Origin: Ostrinia nubilalis
Taxonomy: Eukaryota > Arthropoda > Insecta > Lepidoptera > Crambidae
Assembly (NCBI RefSeq): GCF_963855985.1
Contig: NC_087099.1
Location: 9,454,001-9,518,000, forward strand
DNA: 64,000 nt
Reading direction: 5' to 3'
Shown here: one piece after another, positions 1 to 11,403 of the stretch
Position numbering within the stretch: position 1 is the first letter of the stretch
How the letters are laid out: each line of letters begins with the position of its first letter
Translations under genes and position numbers: made by a program
The notes under the pieces: model-generated
Seen by the model: the letters and a program-made list of their open reading frames with translations, nothing else
Told to the model about the DNA's origin: nothing
The model's database searches: none

Positions 1-3000
1 ATCTAACGGTGACTAAAAGCCCGTAAAAGCAATTTAACAAGAGTGTCTGCTCTTATCCCAGAAGAAGCGTAGTCCCACCTATATGTAAATCGAATGACCA
101 TCGAGTTCGAAGCTCGCCATTCTATAGCTCTCACTTAAGTCGAGTCGGTGTCGAGAGCACTCGAGTTAAGAAGGAGAATCGAACGCATTAGTGCTGAGTT
201 AAAGCGTCGCAACTCGCGAATCGTTCCCGTTAATCTTTTTGCCCCTCAACAGTATGCACTTCTTAGAAAGACAATTCAGATAAGTATTTATGGCGGCCAC
301 GCATTCTCTTAAAACAGAATTAACATAAACTTCTCAGTTAGTCAAAACAATGGCGAGCGCTCGTCATTTGTTACGTGTTTGTTAAATGGACGAGAACTGC
401 CCGAGGCGCGGCATACATTACGTGGGGGAGAATAAAATTTAAAATAAAGACTCATAATTTTTAACCCTTTTGACCCGCGCGAGTGGTACACACGCTACGT
501 CCATAAAGTACCCACGTCTGTGTTAGTGCCTCTCGAATAGATTCCATATTTCTGCGTGGAATGCCGTGTGTGAGCATTCCATGTGTGAGGTACGGAGTTG
601 TATCGCAATTTGTAAACACACCTCTGCCGTCAAAATTCGCCGGTTGCCATGGCAACCCCCTCTGCGGTTCTGCCGTGCATTCGGAATTGTTTTGGAATTT
701 TCGACAGAGCCTCGCTGTTTAATCTCGTATTAAAACAATAAAATAGCTCAATACGAGCCGGCGCGGCTTTTACAAAAATATTTGCCGTGTGACGAGAGAC
801 TCGCAATTGTTTTTCCAGTCAGTCCCGTGTGGATTATGTCGGTTGGCAAATGCAGCGAATATTTTTTGGCTTATTATATGAGTATTACGGGTTTACTGCA
901 TGCTTTTACAATTTATTTAGCGATATTTTGTTCAGCTTAAATTGTTTTCCGTTGTCCGATTATTTTAAATCGAAATTGAAATAAACACTCATGCTGTCCA
1001 GTTTCTGTTAAACACTCATACTGTTTCCTTGTCAAATGTTCTGTTAGCTCTACATTTGATTTCCAATGTAACAAAGGAAATATCTTCCTGAGTTGTCTAT
1101 GGAAGCTTTAGAATTATTTGAGCATACTTAATTATCATGTACTTTCAGATTATTCCCATTATAAATGCTAGAATAAAGCTGTGAACAAACCCTAGTGGAT
1201 CTAGCAATTGGCTTTTCTAGTGCAATTTCCTATGGCGTAGCCGCAAACGCTAAAACCTGCTGTGGTGTACCCGAACACCATGAGCTATATGAAACAAGGG
1301 ACCGTAATCGCTCGTTAAGGTTCATGGGCCGTGCGACTGGGGGGTAGGGGGGCCGAAATATACCATACAGGGAAATGATAGTAATACACATCAACCAGAT
1401 TGTTATTGATATGACGTCTGATATGTGCTCAAAATCCCAGCCGTTCGGCTTCGAGTGGTTAAGGTCAATACGCCAGTTCGCGTCCATTTAGAGTTAATAA
1501 GTTTGAGAGAGAATCAAGATAAATAAACAGCAGTAACTCCCAAATTTCATATACCTACCTAAATCAATGAATTTCGCATGTTTGCACTTTTTTCATATGC
1601 AAGTTAATAGTTATTTTCTACGCAATCACGGCACTACCATTATTATGTAGAAAATAATCGCATGAAGATAATTTTATATGGGTTTACTTAGTCATAGTCA
1701 TCAAGGTATAAAGGTTTATTGCATTATGTTAGTACATTTGGATTACTTACATACATTCAGGCATTTACAGAAGTGGCTTTCTTTTTGGTAACGTGTCGCT
1801 ATAGTTATTATCCACCGTTTTGAAGAGTAAGTCGTTTGGACCCAACCTGACTGATGGATGCGAACAGACCCATTGACCCTATATTCGGGTCGAGCGCTAT
1901 CGTACAAATTAGTCTCGAGTATTGTAGAGTTGATTATGAATATTCACGTTATAGCAATTCTTGTATAGCAGTGTGGCAGAGCTTTATCAGAAAACTTATT
2001 ACAAGTACAGTTGACAACACTTAACTGTTATATTTGTTGCAAGATAGACCTGGTTAAAAGTTAAACAACAAATTAAGACGCACTAGAGCATTACAAATAA
2101 TCTTCTGTTGTTTGTATCTAACTTCCAGAGAGAATTAGGTATCTATTTTTACTTATTACATACTTAGTTCAACAATGTCTTCTCCATAGATGGTAAAAAA
2201 AAATCAGACTAAAAAATATTGTGTTTGCATTCGTTAAAATCCTAAAAATATGGCATAATTCCATACACAACTAAGTGACGTCATAAAAGCATGCAGGCAC
2301 GACTCGTCAATAGCATGACACGAGGGTGGTCGTTAAACTTCATGAAGCATGCACCACCACCACCACATCCACCAGTAAGGTCAGCCAGACCATCCAAACC
2401 CATGCATACTATGGTATCATTTAACAGTTCTAGGATTTCTTCATTTGTCATTGAATTCCATTCACTTAGACAATGTGATTTATTTTGGAGTTAGGTAGAT
2501 ATACTAGTCAGTTCCAGCTTAAATAGCTCTTTCATGTTCAAAACCTGGCAAAACATATTTTCTTCTTTTACAGTGATGTAGAATAAATGTTACCAAGTGT
2601 AAAAAATACGATTTGTTTGTCTTTACTAAAGATTTCATGGTACCAAATCTTAATTCAAATTATTTCCTTTAAGACATTTTAATATCAGAAAATTGATTTT
2701 TCAGGCACTTTTGGGTCACCTATAAGAATTGCTGTAGCAACTTAAGTCAGAAACGTAGCTCACAAACGTTCGTACGAAATGAATAGGTTGTTTTCCTTGA
2801 ACTGTGACTTCGATGCCATCCGAATGGCAAAGTGGAATGTATTGTATGAAATATTAAATACCAAGCTACGCCCGAGGCTTGACGTATGGTGTTTGTGGAC
2901 TATGAGCCTTTAAAAAAATGCAAAAAATGTCCACTTTGTATTCTGATGACGCAACGAACATTTCTTTTTGTTCTTTGTTAGGATATTACTTTCCAAATGG

Positions 3001-3854
3001 CTGGAGAATTCCTTAAAGAAGCTTTTTATTGTTTCAGTAATAGCTAAATTTTCTTCGTTTACTGTAAATTGAAAAATGTTTTTCACTGTAAGTATCATCA
3101 GTGTTTTTTTTTAGTCTTCGTAGTTGACAGATCCAAGACCATTGAAGTAGATGGCAGTACTTTAAAAAGGGAATTTATGAAATAATCCTAACCTAAATTA
3201 TTAGATTAAAGTTTAATAGAAATTCAATACTCACATATGTTTATTTTGCTAGACGTTTTCTATAGTTTGATCCTTATAACTTACACTCTCGGTGGGATTG
3301 GCTCAAATAGAATAAACCAATAAACTTTCTCACAAGGCTTATTCTTTGCCACATATAATTTTATATCAATCATTATGACTAGGTAGGTACTATAAAAATC
3401 CATTCACACGTGCCCGCAATAAAATAAGGTTGAATGATCCGAAGCGTTAGGTTAACGATGTAAACAAACCGAAGTTAAACAACGGAGTTTAAGAAGACTT
3501 AAGTTCCGTTAATAATTCCGAAGAAAAATATTTCGCTAAGCAACTCTGATGAGAGGCTCTTGTTGTTTGAGTAAGAGGCTGGGCCCAGCATTGTTATGAT
3601 TTGCGGACTTATAATACAGTCTTTATTATTATGGACCTAGAGTCCACGATTAGGTTTTCAAGTAGTGATGTTATGAATATAATCATTTTTAATAAGATGG
3701 AGATTTGAATGAAGTATACGGACTTTATGAATATGATTTTTTCTCCGAATTGGCTTTATTTTTTACAATTCTATTACGTAAATAGCCCTCTACTCGAAAG
3801 CTCTTCGCTAAGACTTTATCAACCAGCAGGATTCTTAGTTGCATATTATGCAAC
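1..3854. other. Gene-free AT-rich stretch
   Basis: I see no protein family, RNA gene or clear terminal-inverted-repeat element here. The open frames are short (under 90 codons), lack splice-site context and have no recognisable motif. A short CAC-rich run lies near 2350-2380. Confidence 0.5.
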
Positions 3855-4175
3855 TGTTGACGTCGGGTTAAGGTTTTGTGGATTACCGATAGATGTCACC
3901 GCGCGCTACATGACAGGTAGTTCACGTAATTTGGCCAATAGATGGCACCTATTAGATTAAGGCAAAATATTAGCGCGCGGTGTCCAGATTTTTTGCCCGC
4001 CCTTTATATATAACCGAGGAAAGAATAAAGTTGAATTCAGTTGACCTCAAGACGGTGTTTGATTCACTAGTTAGTAGTACCCCTAGTCAGTGTAGGAGTG
4101 AGTGATAGGAGTGATAACGGCTAGGAGTGCTCAGGGTGAGGGAATTCCACCCTCTCACTACGGGAGGGTTAAAAA
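3855..4175 (+). repeat. 5' LTR of the BEL/Pao element
   Basis: Starts TGTTGACG and ends before the primer binding site. A TATATA box (4005-4010) lies about 34 bp upstream of the A of an initiator-like TCAGTT (4037-4042), a spacing that fits an insect core promoter. AATAAA occurs at 4024-4029. These support an intact promoter and polyadenylation signal. Confidence 0.9.
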
Positions 4176-4193
4176 TGGTCCTTCGAGCCGGAT
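4176..4193 (+). other. Primer binding site, tRNA-Tyr type
   Basis: TGGTCCTTCGAGCCGGAT follows the 5' LTR directly. Its complement ends in CCGGCTCGAAGGACCA, which agrees with the 3' end of eukaryotic tRNA-Tyr(GUA) plus CCA as I remember it. Reverse transcription was therefore probably primed by tRNA-Tyr. Confidence 0.65.
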
Positions 4194-4834
4194 GCTAGTG
4201 AGGAAGTACTAGCGTCCGAAGGAGTGGACTCCTCCTCCACGAGCAGTGGACTGCTGCTGTGGGGCACCCCAGAGGTCCGCAGGAGGACTTCAGACGGCGC
4301 TGAGCGTAGCCAGCGTACGTCAGGATCGGTGCCATCGGAGGACGGAGGAGGGTCCTCGGGCAGCCCTCAGAGGCTGCAACAGGAGTACCCCACGTTAAAC
4401 TCAGAGGCCCAGAAGAGGACCTCAGACGGCGCTTGGCTTGCTGCTCGGCGCGCGTCAGGATCCAGTAACGTGGGAGGACAGAGGGGAGTTCTGCAGCCCT
4501 ACCACAGAGGCTGCAGCTGGAGGAGGGAGACGGTCACATCAGAGGTCGTGAGGACCTCAGACAGCGCAACAGGTCGGCGCGTCAGGTTTGGTGACCAGAG
4601 GACGGAGGAACGCCCTCAGAGCAGCCCTCCTGCCAGAGGCAGAAGGAGGTTCGTCATCTCTACGTAGCGATTCGGCATAATTCGTGTGAAGTTGTCACTG
4701 TAAGTAAAATTTTAATTGTCAGTGTGTGTCAAGTGTCAAGTGTCAGTGCGTTTCGAATTCATTTTGACAAGCGATTTTATTTTTAAATTTAGATTTATTT
4801 TGTTTATTGCTTATTGGTTTTTAAATTTCGTAAA
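4194..4834 (+). other. Untranslated leader of the BEL/Pao element
   Basis: A GC-rich leader with degenerate internal repeats such as GAGGACCTCAGACGGCGC. A 147-codon open frame crosses it (4224-4667), but it is low-complexity (Ser, Arg and Gly rich) and matches no gag domain. I treat it as leader, not gene. Confidence 0.5.
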
Positions 4835-6754
4835 ATGGCGAAACGCAGGGAATTTAAAACTGAAATAGAAAACGTAATGCGCTTTCAGTATGACATTTAT
4901 TAACGTCTTGAGAAAAATAAAGTAAATTTCAATAAATTATCAGCAAATCAAATTTCAAAGGAATACATAGAAAATATAATAGAGTTGGTTGAACAGTTAT
5001 GGGTAGACTTCGCATCAGGCCACCGGGAATTAATGCGTGGTGCAGGGTCTGATGAATTAACTGATTCCTCTTATGTGAAAGATGATTTATATGATAAAAT
5101 GGAAGAAATGTATACATGGTATAAATGTGAGTTAAAAACCAGTTTACTGAAATTTACTTCGCACTTGAATCCCTGCTGTTCCCAAGATGGTGCTTCTCAA
5201 GTTGTTTTGAAACCGAGTCATCTTAATTTGCCCAAAATTGTAATACCATTTTTTACTGGCAAATATTCGGAATGGCCAACATTTTTTGATTTGTTTACTT
5301 CATTGGTGCATCATAATGATGACTTAACAAAGGTTCAAAAGTTCCATTACTTAAAAAGTTATCTCAAAGGCGAAGCGGAACAGCTTGTGAAGCACATTTC
5401 GATCGCAGAATGTAACTATGACAGATGTTGGGAATTACTGGAGGAGCGATACAATAATAAGAAGTACATATGCCAACAAACGTTGATTAGATTTTTCAAT
5501 CAGAAAACCATGGTTAATGAGTCCGCACCCATACTGAAAGAACTGATTGACACCACGAATGATTGTATGTCCACTTTACTGAACATTGGTGTCAACGTGG
5601 GGAGCTGGGACGTGATTGTTGTACATATTTTGAGTCAGAAATTGGACACAGAAACCAAACGTAGTTGGGAGTTTTACGTGAATAGTCATAGCTCGGCGGA
5701 TCAGCTACCAACATATTCAATGTTTCAGGAGTTTTTGACAAATAGATACCGCGCAATCGAATTTTTGGTTTCTGGATCCAACACACCTAGGAAAAACGTA
5801 ACTCAAAATTCAAATAAGTTGAAAGCCCTCCATGTAAATAACCATAGTTGTGTTTTATGTAAGGAAGCACACACACTTGCATTTTGCCCGGGTTTTGCGA
5901 AAGAAACAGTTGACAAACGTAGAGATTTCGTGCAGGACAATAATATTTGTTTCAATTGCTTAGGTAGAAGTCACCCAGCTAAGTATTGTCGTATCAAAAC
6001 AAGGTGTCAGATCTGCAAAAGGAAGCACCACTCACTGCTTCATTCTAATGGGAAATTTATTTCAGAAGCCAGTGAGGATAAGGAGCAAGGGTCTTCGGCA
6101 GTAGTCAGTTGTACGCTTACTGAAGAAGCAGGAGGTGCAGAAGGAATTATTACTTCGTGTTTTTCGGCGGATAAAACGGGAAAACAGGTACTATTAGCTA
6201 CAGCTGTGGTAAATATTGAAGCTAATAACGGAACACGGAGAACGGTACGCGCTTTGCTCGATCAAGGATCGCAGGCGTCATTTGTGACCGAAGCGACGAT
6301 ACAATGTTTGGGTTTAAAGAAGTCAAAGGAGAAAAACGTTGTATCAGGTCTGGGAGGAGATAAAAAGGTCATCATCAACTCGACGGTTAACATCAACTTG
6401 CAGTCTCGGGTCAATCCTAAAATCAAGTTCAAGGTCAAGGCGTACGTGTTAAGAAAGATCACAGCTTGTCTTCCAGCGAAAAAGGTTAGTGACCTGGAAG
6501 GTTTGGATTTAACGGGAATTACCTTGGCTGATCCTGAGTACCAAACGCCCAACAAAGTGGATCTTTTGCTAGGTGCGGATGTGTACGGGCAGATTCTGCA
6601 AGAAGGATTAAGGAAGAGTGGTGGAGTGATTGCACAATCTACAGCTTTAGGCTGGATCATTTCGGGCACGGTTATGGATTCACAGCAGAAGCCAAAGAGT
6701 ATAGTAGTAATGCATTCACTGATCGATGAAAATGATCTCCTTAAAAAGTTCTGA
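4835..6754 (+). pseudogene. BEL/Pao gag and aspartic protease, broken
   Basis: The likely start is the ATG at 4835, but an in-frame TAA at 4901 cuts it 22 codons in; the frame then stays open to a TGA at 6752. The middle contains the DUF1759-type gag region (PFFTGKYSEWPTFFDLF). Paired zinc-knuckle motifs follow (CVLCKEAH, CFNCLGRSHPAKYC, CQICKRKHH). The DUF1758 protease comes next, with catalytic motif LLDQGSQASF and later LLLGADVYG. The downstream RT reads in the same frame, so the TGA is a nonsense mutation inside one gag-pol polyprotein rather than a natural boundary. The copy cannot make a full product. Confidence 0.88.
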
Positions 6755-7728
6755 GAACTGGAAGCGGAACCTGAAATAAAAAGAGAAAAAATGTTTACAG
6801 AGGAAGAAAAAAGATGTGAGGAGATATTCACAAAGACAACTTCAAGAGACGAGGAAGGGAGATATGTAGTTCGACTTCCCTTGAAGAATGATCCTCCTTG
6901 TGTAGACAACTCCAGGGAGATATCTGAAAGGAGATTTCTTTCGTTGGAACGGAAATTCATGAAGAATGAAGCCTTGAGAGAGAAGTACTCTGAAGTGATG
7001 CAAGAATACATAGATCTGAATCACATGGAACTTGTACCTGATGATCAAGTTGACAATCCATTGGCGATATACTTACCCCATCACGCAGTCATACGAGAAA
7101 ACAGGGAAACGACGAAGGTACGGGTAGTGTACGATGCCTCCTGTAAGGGTAAGAATAATATGTCTCTAAATGATAACCTTCTAGTGGGACCTACCTTACA
7201 GTCAGAGCTACGGCACTTGGTGATGCGATGGCGTACGTACCCCGTTTGTCTCACGTCTGACATAGCCAAAATGTATCGGCAAGTGAAGATCTCGGAATCA
7301 GATGTGGATTTTCAAAGGATTCTCTGGAGAGATAACCCTGAAACTAAGATAAAGCACTATAGAATGCTAAGAGTGACGTTTGGAACTGCATCTGCGCCAT
7401 ACTTGGCTGTCAAGACATTGCAACAAGTGGCTATTGATGAGGGTGAGAGTTATCCTATGGCAGCGGAGAGAGTATTAAGATATTTTTACATGGATGACCT
7501 ATTGACGGGATGTCAAACTAAAGAAGAAGAATTCCAAATATTTAAAGAAATGAATGAATTGCTAGAAAAAGGAGGATTCGAGTTAATGAAATGGACGAGT
7601 AACTGTGATGAATTAATAGAAGAGATGAAAAGAGAAACAGGGATGAAAGATGTTCAAGAGGGATTGAAGATTAAGTCAGATGAAACAATGAAGATAGTTG
7701 GACTTACCTGGGACCGCAGTGAAGATTC
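6755..7728 (+). pseudogene. BEL/Pao reverse transcriptase fragment
   Basis: Follows the TGA in the same frame. It shows the RT connector RVVYDASCKG, the catalytic aspartate region LTSDIAKMYRQ, and the YMDD box in FYMDDLLTG. The RT reads through to about LTWDRSEDS. It then jumps directly to a sequence typical of the integrase C-terminus (RWQYTQKMLQDFWKEWS), so RNase H and most of integrase have been deleted near 7725-7735. Confidence 0.88.
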
Positions 7729-8034
7729 TTTAAGGCGGTGGCAGTATACTCAGAAAATGCTGCAAGATTTTTGGAAAGAATGGTCTCGTGGTACTCAACA
7801 AAGTTTTATAATCGGTACAGGTGGTCATCACAGCAGCCTCAGCCACAGGTGGGCGATGTCGTATTGGTGAAGGAGGACGGATTACCGCCCTGTCGTTGGC
7901 TGTATGGTAGAGTTCATGCTGTCCATCCGGGACAGGACAATTTAGTAAGGGTAATAACGCTTAAAACAAAAAATGGGACAATTAAGCGCCCAATATCTAA
8001 GTTGTGTCTGCTTCCAATAGAGACTGATATGTAA
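7729..8034 (+). pseudogene. BEL/Pao integrase C-terminal remnant (DUF5641-like)
   Basis: The remnant starts in the RT frame, then a frameshift near 7790-7810 moves the rest to another frame. There VGDVVLVKEDGLPPCRWLYG and RPISKLCLLPI are clear hallmarks of the small domain at the end of BEL/Pao integrases. The catalytic DDE core is absent. Confidence 0.85.
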
Positions 8035-8171
8035 ATAGGAATAAGATAGAATAAGTACTCTAAGGTAGTTGAATAGTTTGATTTTTAAGTTAGCAGTTAT
8101 CGGGTAGATACATTGTTTGTTTTGTTAGTTAAGGAAGGACAAATTGCATATTTGTCCTTGGTGGGCGATTA

Positions 8172-8492
8172 TGTTGACGTCGGGTTAAGGTTTTGTGGAT
8201 TACCGATAGATGTCACCACGCGCTACATGACAGGTAGTTCACGTAATTTGGCCAATAGATGGCACCTATTAGATTAAGGCAAAATATTAGCGCGCGGTGT
8301 CCAGATTTTTTGCCCGCCCTTTATATATAACCGAGGAAAGAATAAAGTTGAATTCAGTTGACCTCAAGACGGTGTTTGATTCACTAGTTAGTAGTACCCC
8401 TAGTCAGTGTAGGAGTGAGTGATAGGAGTGATAACGGCTAGGAGTGCTCAGGGTGAGGGAATTCCACCCTCTCACTACGGGAGGGTTAAACA
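8172..8492 (+). repeat. 3' LTR of the BEL/Pao element
   Basis: Same 321-bp repeat as the 5' LTR, ending GGGTTAAACA and followed at once by the 5-bp target duplication GCAAC. Confidence 0.92.
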
Positions 8493-8639
8493 GCAACTTC
8501 TCCTCTACCTACCTAATTCAGCAACTTTAGCTAAATACCAAGATTGTAGAATTAATTGTCGATTAATTATCAAAATACTTAGTATTTGTCAAGATAATAG
8601 GCACAGATTATAATATAGAGTTGAAATCAACTGTTTCGT

Positions 8640-9200
8640 CGTCGTCGTTTCAGTCAAATGACATCCACTGCTGGACAAAGGCCCGGCGTTTACCCGTGGT
8701 CCCACCAACATGTCCCCCTGGTGGGTCCACGGGTATTTTTTTTTACCCGTTGTCCCACCGTTCTGCACAGTGTTTGCCAGTGGGTCTACGGGTAATTTAT
8801 TTTAACCATGGTCCCACCGCACTAAGTGGCAAACATTGCTTGTCACCTAGCCTAGGTATCTATAATATTATAAAAAAATCTATAATTAATATAGAAAATA
8901 ATTATAGGTAGGTACGGCACTATAATATCTTTATACTATCTTCACATCACACATGTGGGTTAAAGTCACTCATATCCTTCTCGGCGTTTGATATTTCATC
9001 CCAGACATAGGTGACATGCAATGTTTGCCACTTAGTGCGGTGGGACCATGGTTAAAATAAATTACCCGTAGACCCACTGGCAAACACTGTTCAGAACGGT
9101 GGGACAACGGGTAAAAAAAATTACCCGTGGACCCACCAGGGGGACATGTTGGGGGGACCACGGGTAAACGCCGCAAAGGCCTCCCCCAAGGTTTTCCATA
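8640..9200 (-). mobile_element. LINE 3'-end fragment split by a foldback element
   Basis: The segments 8640-8683 and 9174-9200 together make one copy of the common lepidopteran repeat reading GGACAAAGGCC...TCCCCCAAGG. On the minus strand this encodes the [18 protein letters not shown] C-terminus of an endonuclease-reverse transcriptase. A 490-bp element interrupts it. Confidence 0.75.
8684..9173. mobile_element. Foldback DNA element with 8-bp target duplication
   Basis: Long inverted arms (about 8684-8853 and 9005-9173) begin CGGCGTTTACCCGTGG. The flanking direct repeat CAAAGGCC (8676-8683 and 9174-9181) is an 8-bp target duplication inside the LINE signature, so the boundaries are exact. 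Each arm contains nested smaller inverted repeats of the form ACCCGTGG...CCACGGGT. An 8-bp duplication fits hAT, P or Merlin-type transposases. No coding capacity is visible. Confidence 0.88.
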
Positions 9201-9517
9201 ATTAACGGTCCTGCGTGGCGATTAGGGCAAAACCTCAAAAACCCTCCAAAATAGTAGTCCAATTAACTCTTTATTCTACAATTATCGCTGAATTACATTT
9301 AGCAATGCTGCAGATTTGTAAAACCGATTTAAAAATTAGCATTTCCGTACATCACTACCGCAGAGTAATCGGCACATTGTTGACGAAGTTGAGAACAAGT
9401 CTCGAGTGGTCGCCAGTCTCCAGGCAGCTGGCGCAGCTGCGCCTCGTCAAATCACACAGAAGAAATACACAGAGACACAGACTACTTTTGTAATAGAAGC
9501 TTTTTAATAATTCGTTA

Positions 9518-9681
9518 TAGTTCTTGCAACTCACGAAGGCGAGTGAGCTTTACTTGTGTGTGTACGTATACATGCACATAACGATAGTGTAATTAAATGT
9601 CTATCAAAACTTTTGAAAAACGAACAGTTGCGAGTCACCACACATGTAAAGCTCACTCGCCTTCGTGAATTACAACAACTT
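9518..9681 (+). mobile_element. TA-targeting MITE, copy 1 of 4
   Basis: Terminal inverted repeats of about 35 bp (TAGTTCTTGCAACTCACGAA...GTGAATTACAACAACT) surround a short AT-rich centre. Related copies lie at 26954-27111, 36402-36552 and 42898-43057. A left TA is present; the right end is slightly degenerate. Confidence 0.85.
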
Positions 9682-10110
9682 CAAATTATGTAGTTGTCTG
9701 AAATGAAGATTTCGTTCTTCGGAGATCAAGGACTCCCAGGAGTTTTGTTTTCTGTTTATCTGTATTTCTGTTTTGTTTAGACTGCTTTTCCAGCTTCGAC
9801 CATCGGTATAGACCTCAAAATCTAATAAAGGAGATGTCCAGCGATGAGAGCAGGAGGTGAAAGTAGAACAATTTCTTTTCTCAGCTTTCCAAGCAAGGAG
9901 ACTTTAAAGATAAATAATATTTCAGTAGTCAGTCTAGTAGTTGAATTTCTATTAACTAGTTAAAAAAACTTTTTTATGGTAATTCTTTGTGGTTGGTTAG
10001 TAAGTTTTTAATAGTAAGTTACCTGCTTAAGGAACTGTAGGTATATGTCACCGTAAAATTGTGAATTCCGTCAGATTACAATCTGATGTAGTTAAATTAC
10101 AATCTAACCT

Positions 10111-11389
10111 TTTTTTTTTTTTTTTACGGGGAAAAAATGCGTTGAATCGCATACCTACCCTGCGGGGACAGGGTAGGTTATGTGGGGCTCACCACGTCAG
10201 AAGGACGAGGCATACCCACTAAAAAGACCCCGGTGCTCCGTCACTCGCCATAAGTGGGAGGAGACTGTGGGTTTCCGGACAAAGCCTTCTCTACCACAGC
10301 CCCTCCCGGCGATTGCCCGCCTACATGGCGGGCCCTACAAGCCCCCCAGGACGGGGGGCGACAGGAACAGCTGGAAGCACACAGCTGTTCCCGTCCGACG
10401 GTGGTGGTGACCTGTGCAGTGCAGGCGGGGGCGCCCCCACGCCCCCGGCCCGCTGGCCATCACCGAGGAGAGGAAACTGGAGGCGATCATATTGTCGCCT
10501 CCTCTGACCCCTCCGCCGTCGCCGGAGCGAGGGCGCGTTTGGATCATCCTCGCGCTCTCGCTCCGCGGCCTCCTTCTGAGACATCACGTCTTCACAGAAG
10601 GAGGCCATTGCCATCCAGGCCTCGTTGCTGTCCAGCATAGTTTTGACTATACTGGGCAGCACAAGGTCCCGGCCCACCGCCGCGATAAGGGTATTGCGCT
10701 GCGGAGCCCACGCCGGACATACCGCAAGGGTATGGTGCGGCGTGTCCTCCGCACCGCCGCGACATGCGTGGCAGGACGGCGTCTCTTCCCTTCCAATGCG
10801 GTACAGATATGAGCCAAAGCATCCGTGCCCGGTCAACATCTGTACCAAATGAAAGGAAAGGTACCCATGCGGGCGCTCGAGCCACCTTTCTATGGTCGGC
10901 GCCAGCGCATCCAAGGTTCGGCGGCCCGACTCGGCAACGGCGAGGTGGTCTGCCCACTGCTGGACCACAATTTCGCGAGCCTCGCGCCGAACCGCCTCCC
11001 TCTCCTCGAAGGCGGGGCGTTCCCCCCGCTCTTTCTGGGCCGCCATCCATTTGTAAACGGCGGCCTGGACATGCGCTTCCAGCTCCCAGGGAGGGGTCCC
11101 CGCCAAGGCGCATGCTGCGTCGAAGCCGACGGTGCGATACGCCCTGGCAACCCTCTGGGCGATGGCCCGTTGAGGTCTCCGGAGGTGGGCCGCGTTCCCC
11201 CTCCTGTCGAGGGTATCAGCCCATATGGGAGCCCCGTATAGGGCCATACTTTTAAGAATGCCGGCATAGAGTTGCCGATCAGCCCATATGGGAGCCCCGT
11301 ATAGGGCCATACTTTTAAGAATGCCGGCATAGAGTTGCCGGCATTTCGCCCTAGGACCCCCCAGATTTGGGAGCAGCCACGAGAAGGCG
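10111..11389 (-). mobile_element. R1-type non-LTR retrotransposon, 5'-truncated
   Basis: Inserted in minus orientation: a poly-T run at the left edge (the poly-A tail) follows a 14-bp target duplication TTACAATCTAACCT (10097-10110), repeated at 11390-11403. The body is GC-rich, unlike its surroundings. The minus strand encodes the C-terminal part of an R1-clade reverse transcriptase. The right target copy runs into a short CCTAA tract. Confidence 0.9.
10321..11310 (-). pseudogene. C-terminal part of an R1-clade reverse transcriptase
   Basis: About 330 open codons. The order matches the region after the RT fingers in R1 and TRAS-like ORF2: ALYGAPIWA, then RAYRTVGFDAACALAGTPPW, WLERPHGYLSFHLVQMLTGHG, a CCHC finger (CHACRGGAEDTPHHTLAVC) and a basic tail. 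The N-terminal endonuclease and catalytic RT are absent through 5' truncation. The upstream end carries an in-frame 63-bp tandem duplication (11215-11277 and 11278-11340), so 21 residues containing MALYGAPIWAD occur twice. Confidence 0.88.
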
Positions 11390-11403
11390 TTACAATCTAA
11401 CCT

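Larger units (their letters stand above)
3855..8492 (+). mobile_element. BEL/Pao LTR retrotransposon, internally deleted
   Basis: Two nearly identical 321-bp direct repeats (LTRs) flank a gag-protease-RT coding region. Both start with TGTTGACG. The insertion is bounded by a 5-bp target duplication GCAAC (3850-3854 and 8493-8497). By eye the LTRs differ at one internal base and at the terminal dinucleotide (AA in the 5' copy, CA in the 3' copy), so the insertion is recent. The order gag, zinc knuckles, retroviral-type aspartic protease and RT with YMDD, ending in a DUF5641-like integrase tail, is that of the BEL/Pao class. RNase H and the integrase core are missing and the frame is broken several times, so the copy is non-autonomous. 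Confidence 0.93.

Noticed and set aside
2341..2385. CACCACCACCACCAC run as a His-rich coding segment
   Set aside because: Short microsatellite in a 67-codon frame with no other support.
4224..4667. 147-codon frame in the BEL/Pao leader
   Set aside because: Low-complexity Ser/Arg/Gly repeat in the untranslated leader, no gag motif, and the gag start lies downstream.
6262..7011. 249-codon minus-strand frame
   Set aside because: Antisense of the gag-protease and RT coding region; Ser- and Phe-rich as expected from a complement.
10180..11255. Several plus-strand and other-frame open frames of 60-160 codons in the GC-rich block
   Set aside because: They are antisense or shifted frames of the R1-type reverse transcriptase; high GC keeps all frames open.
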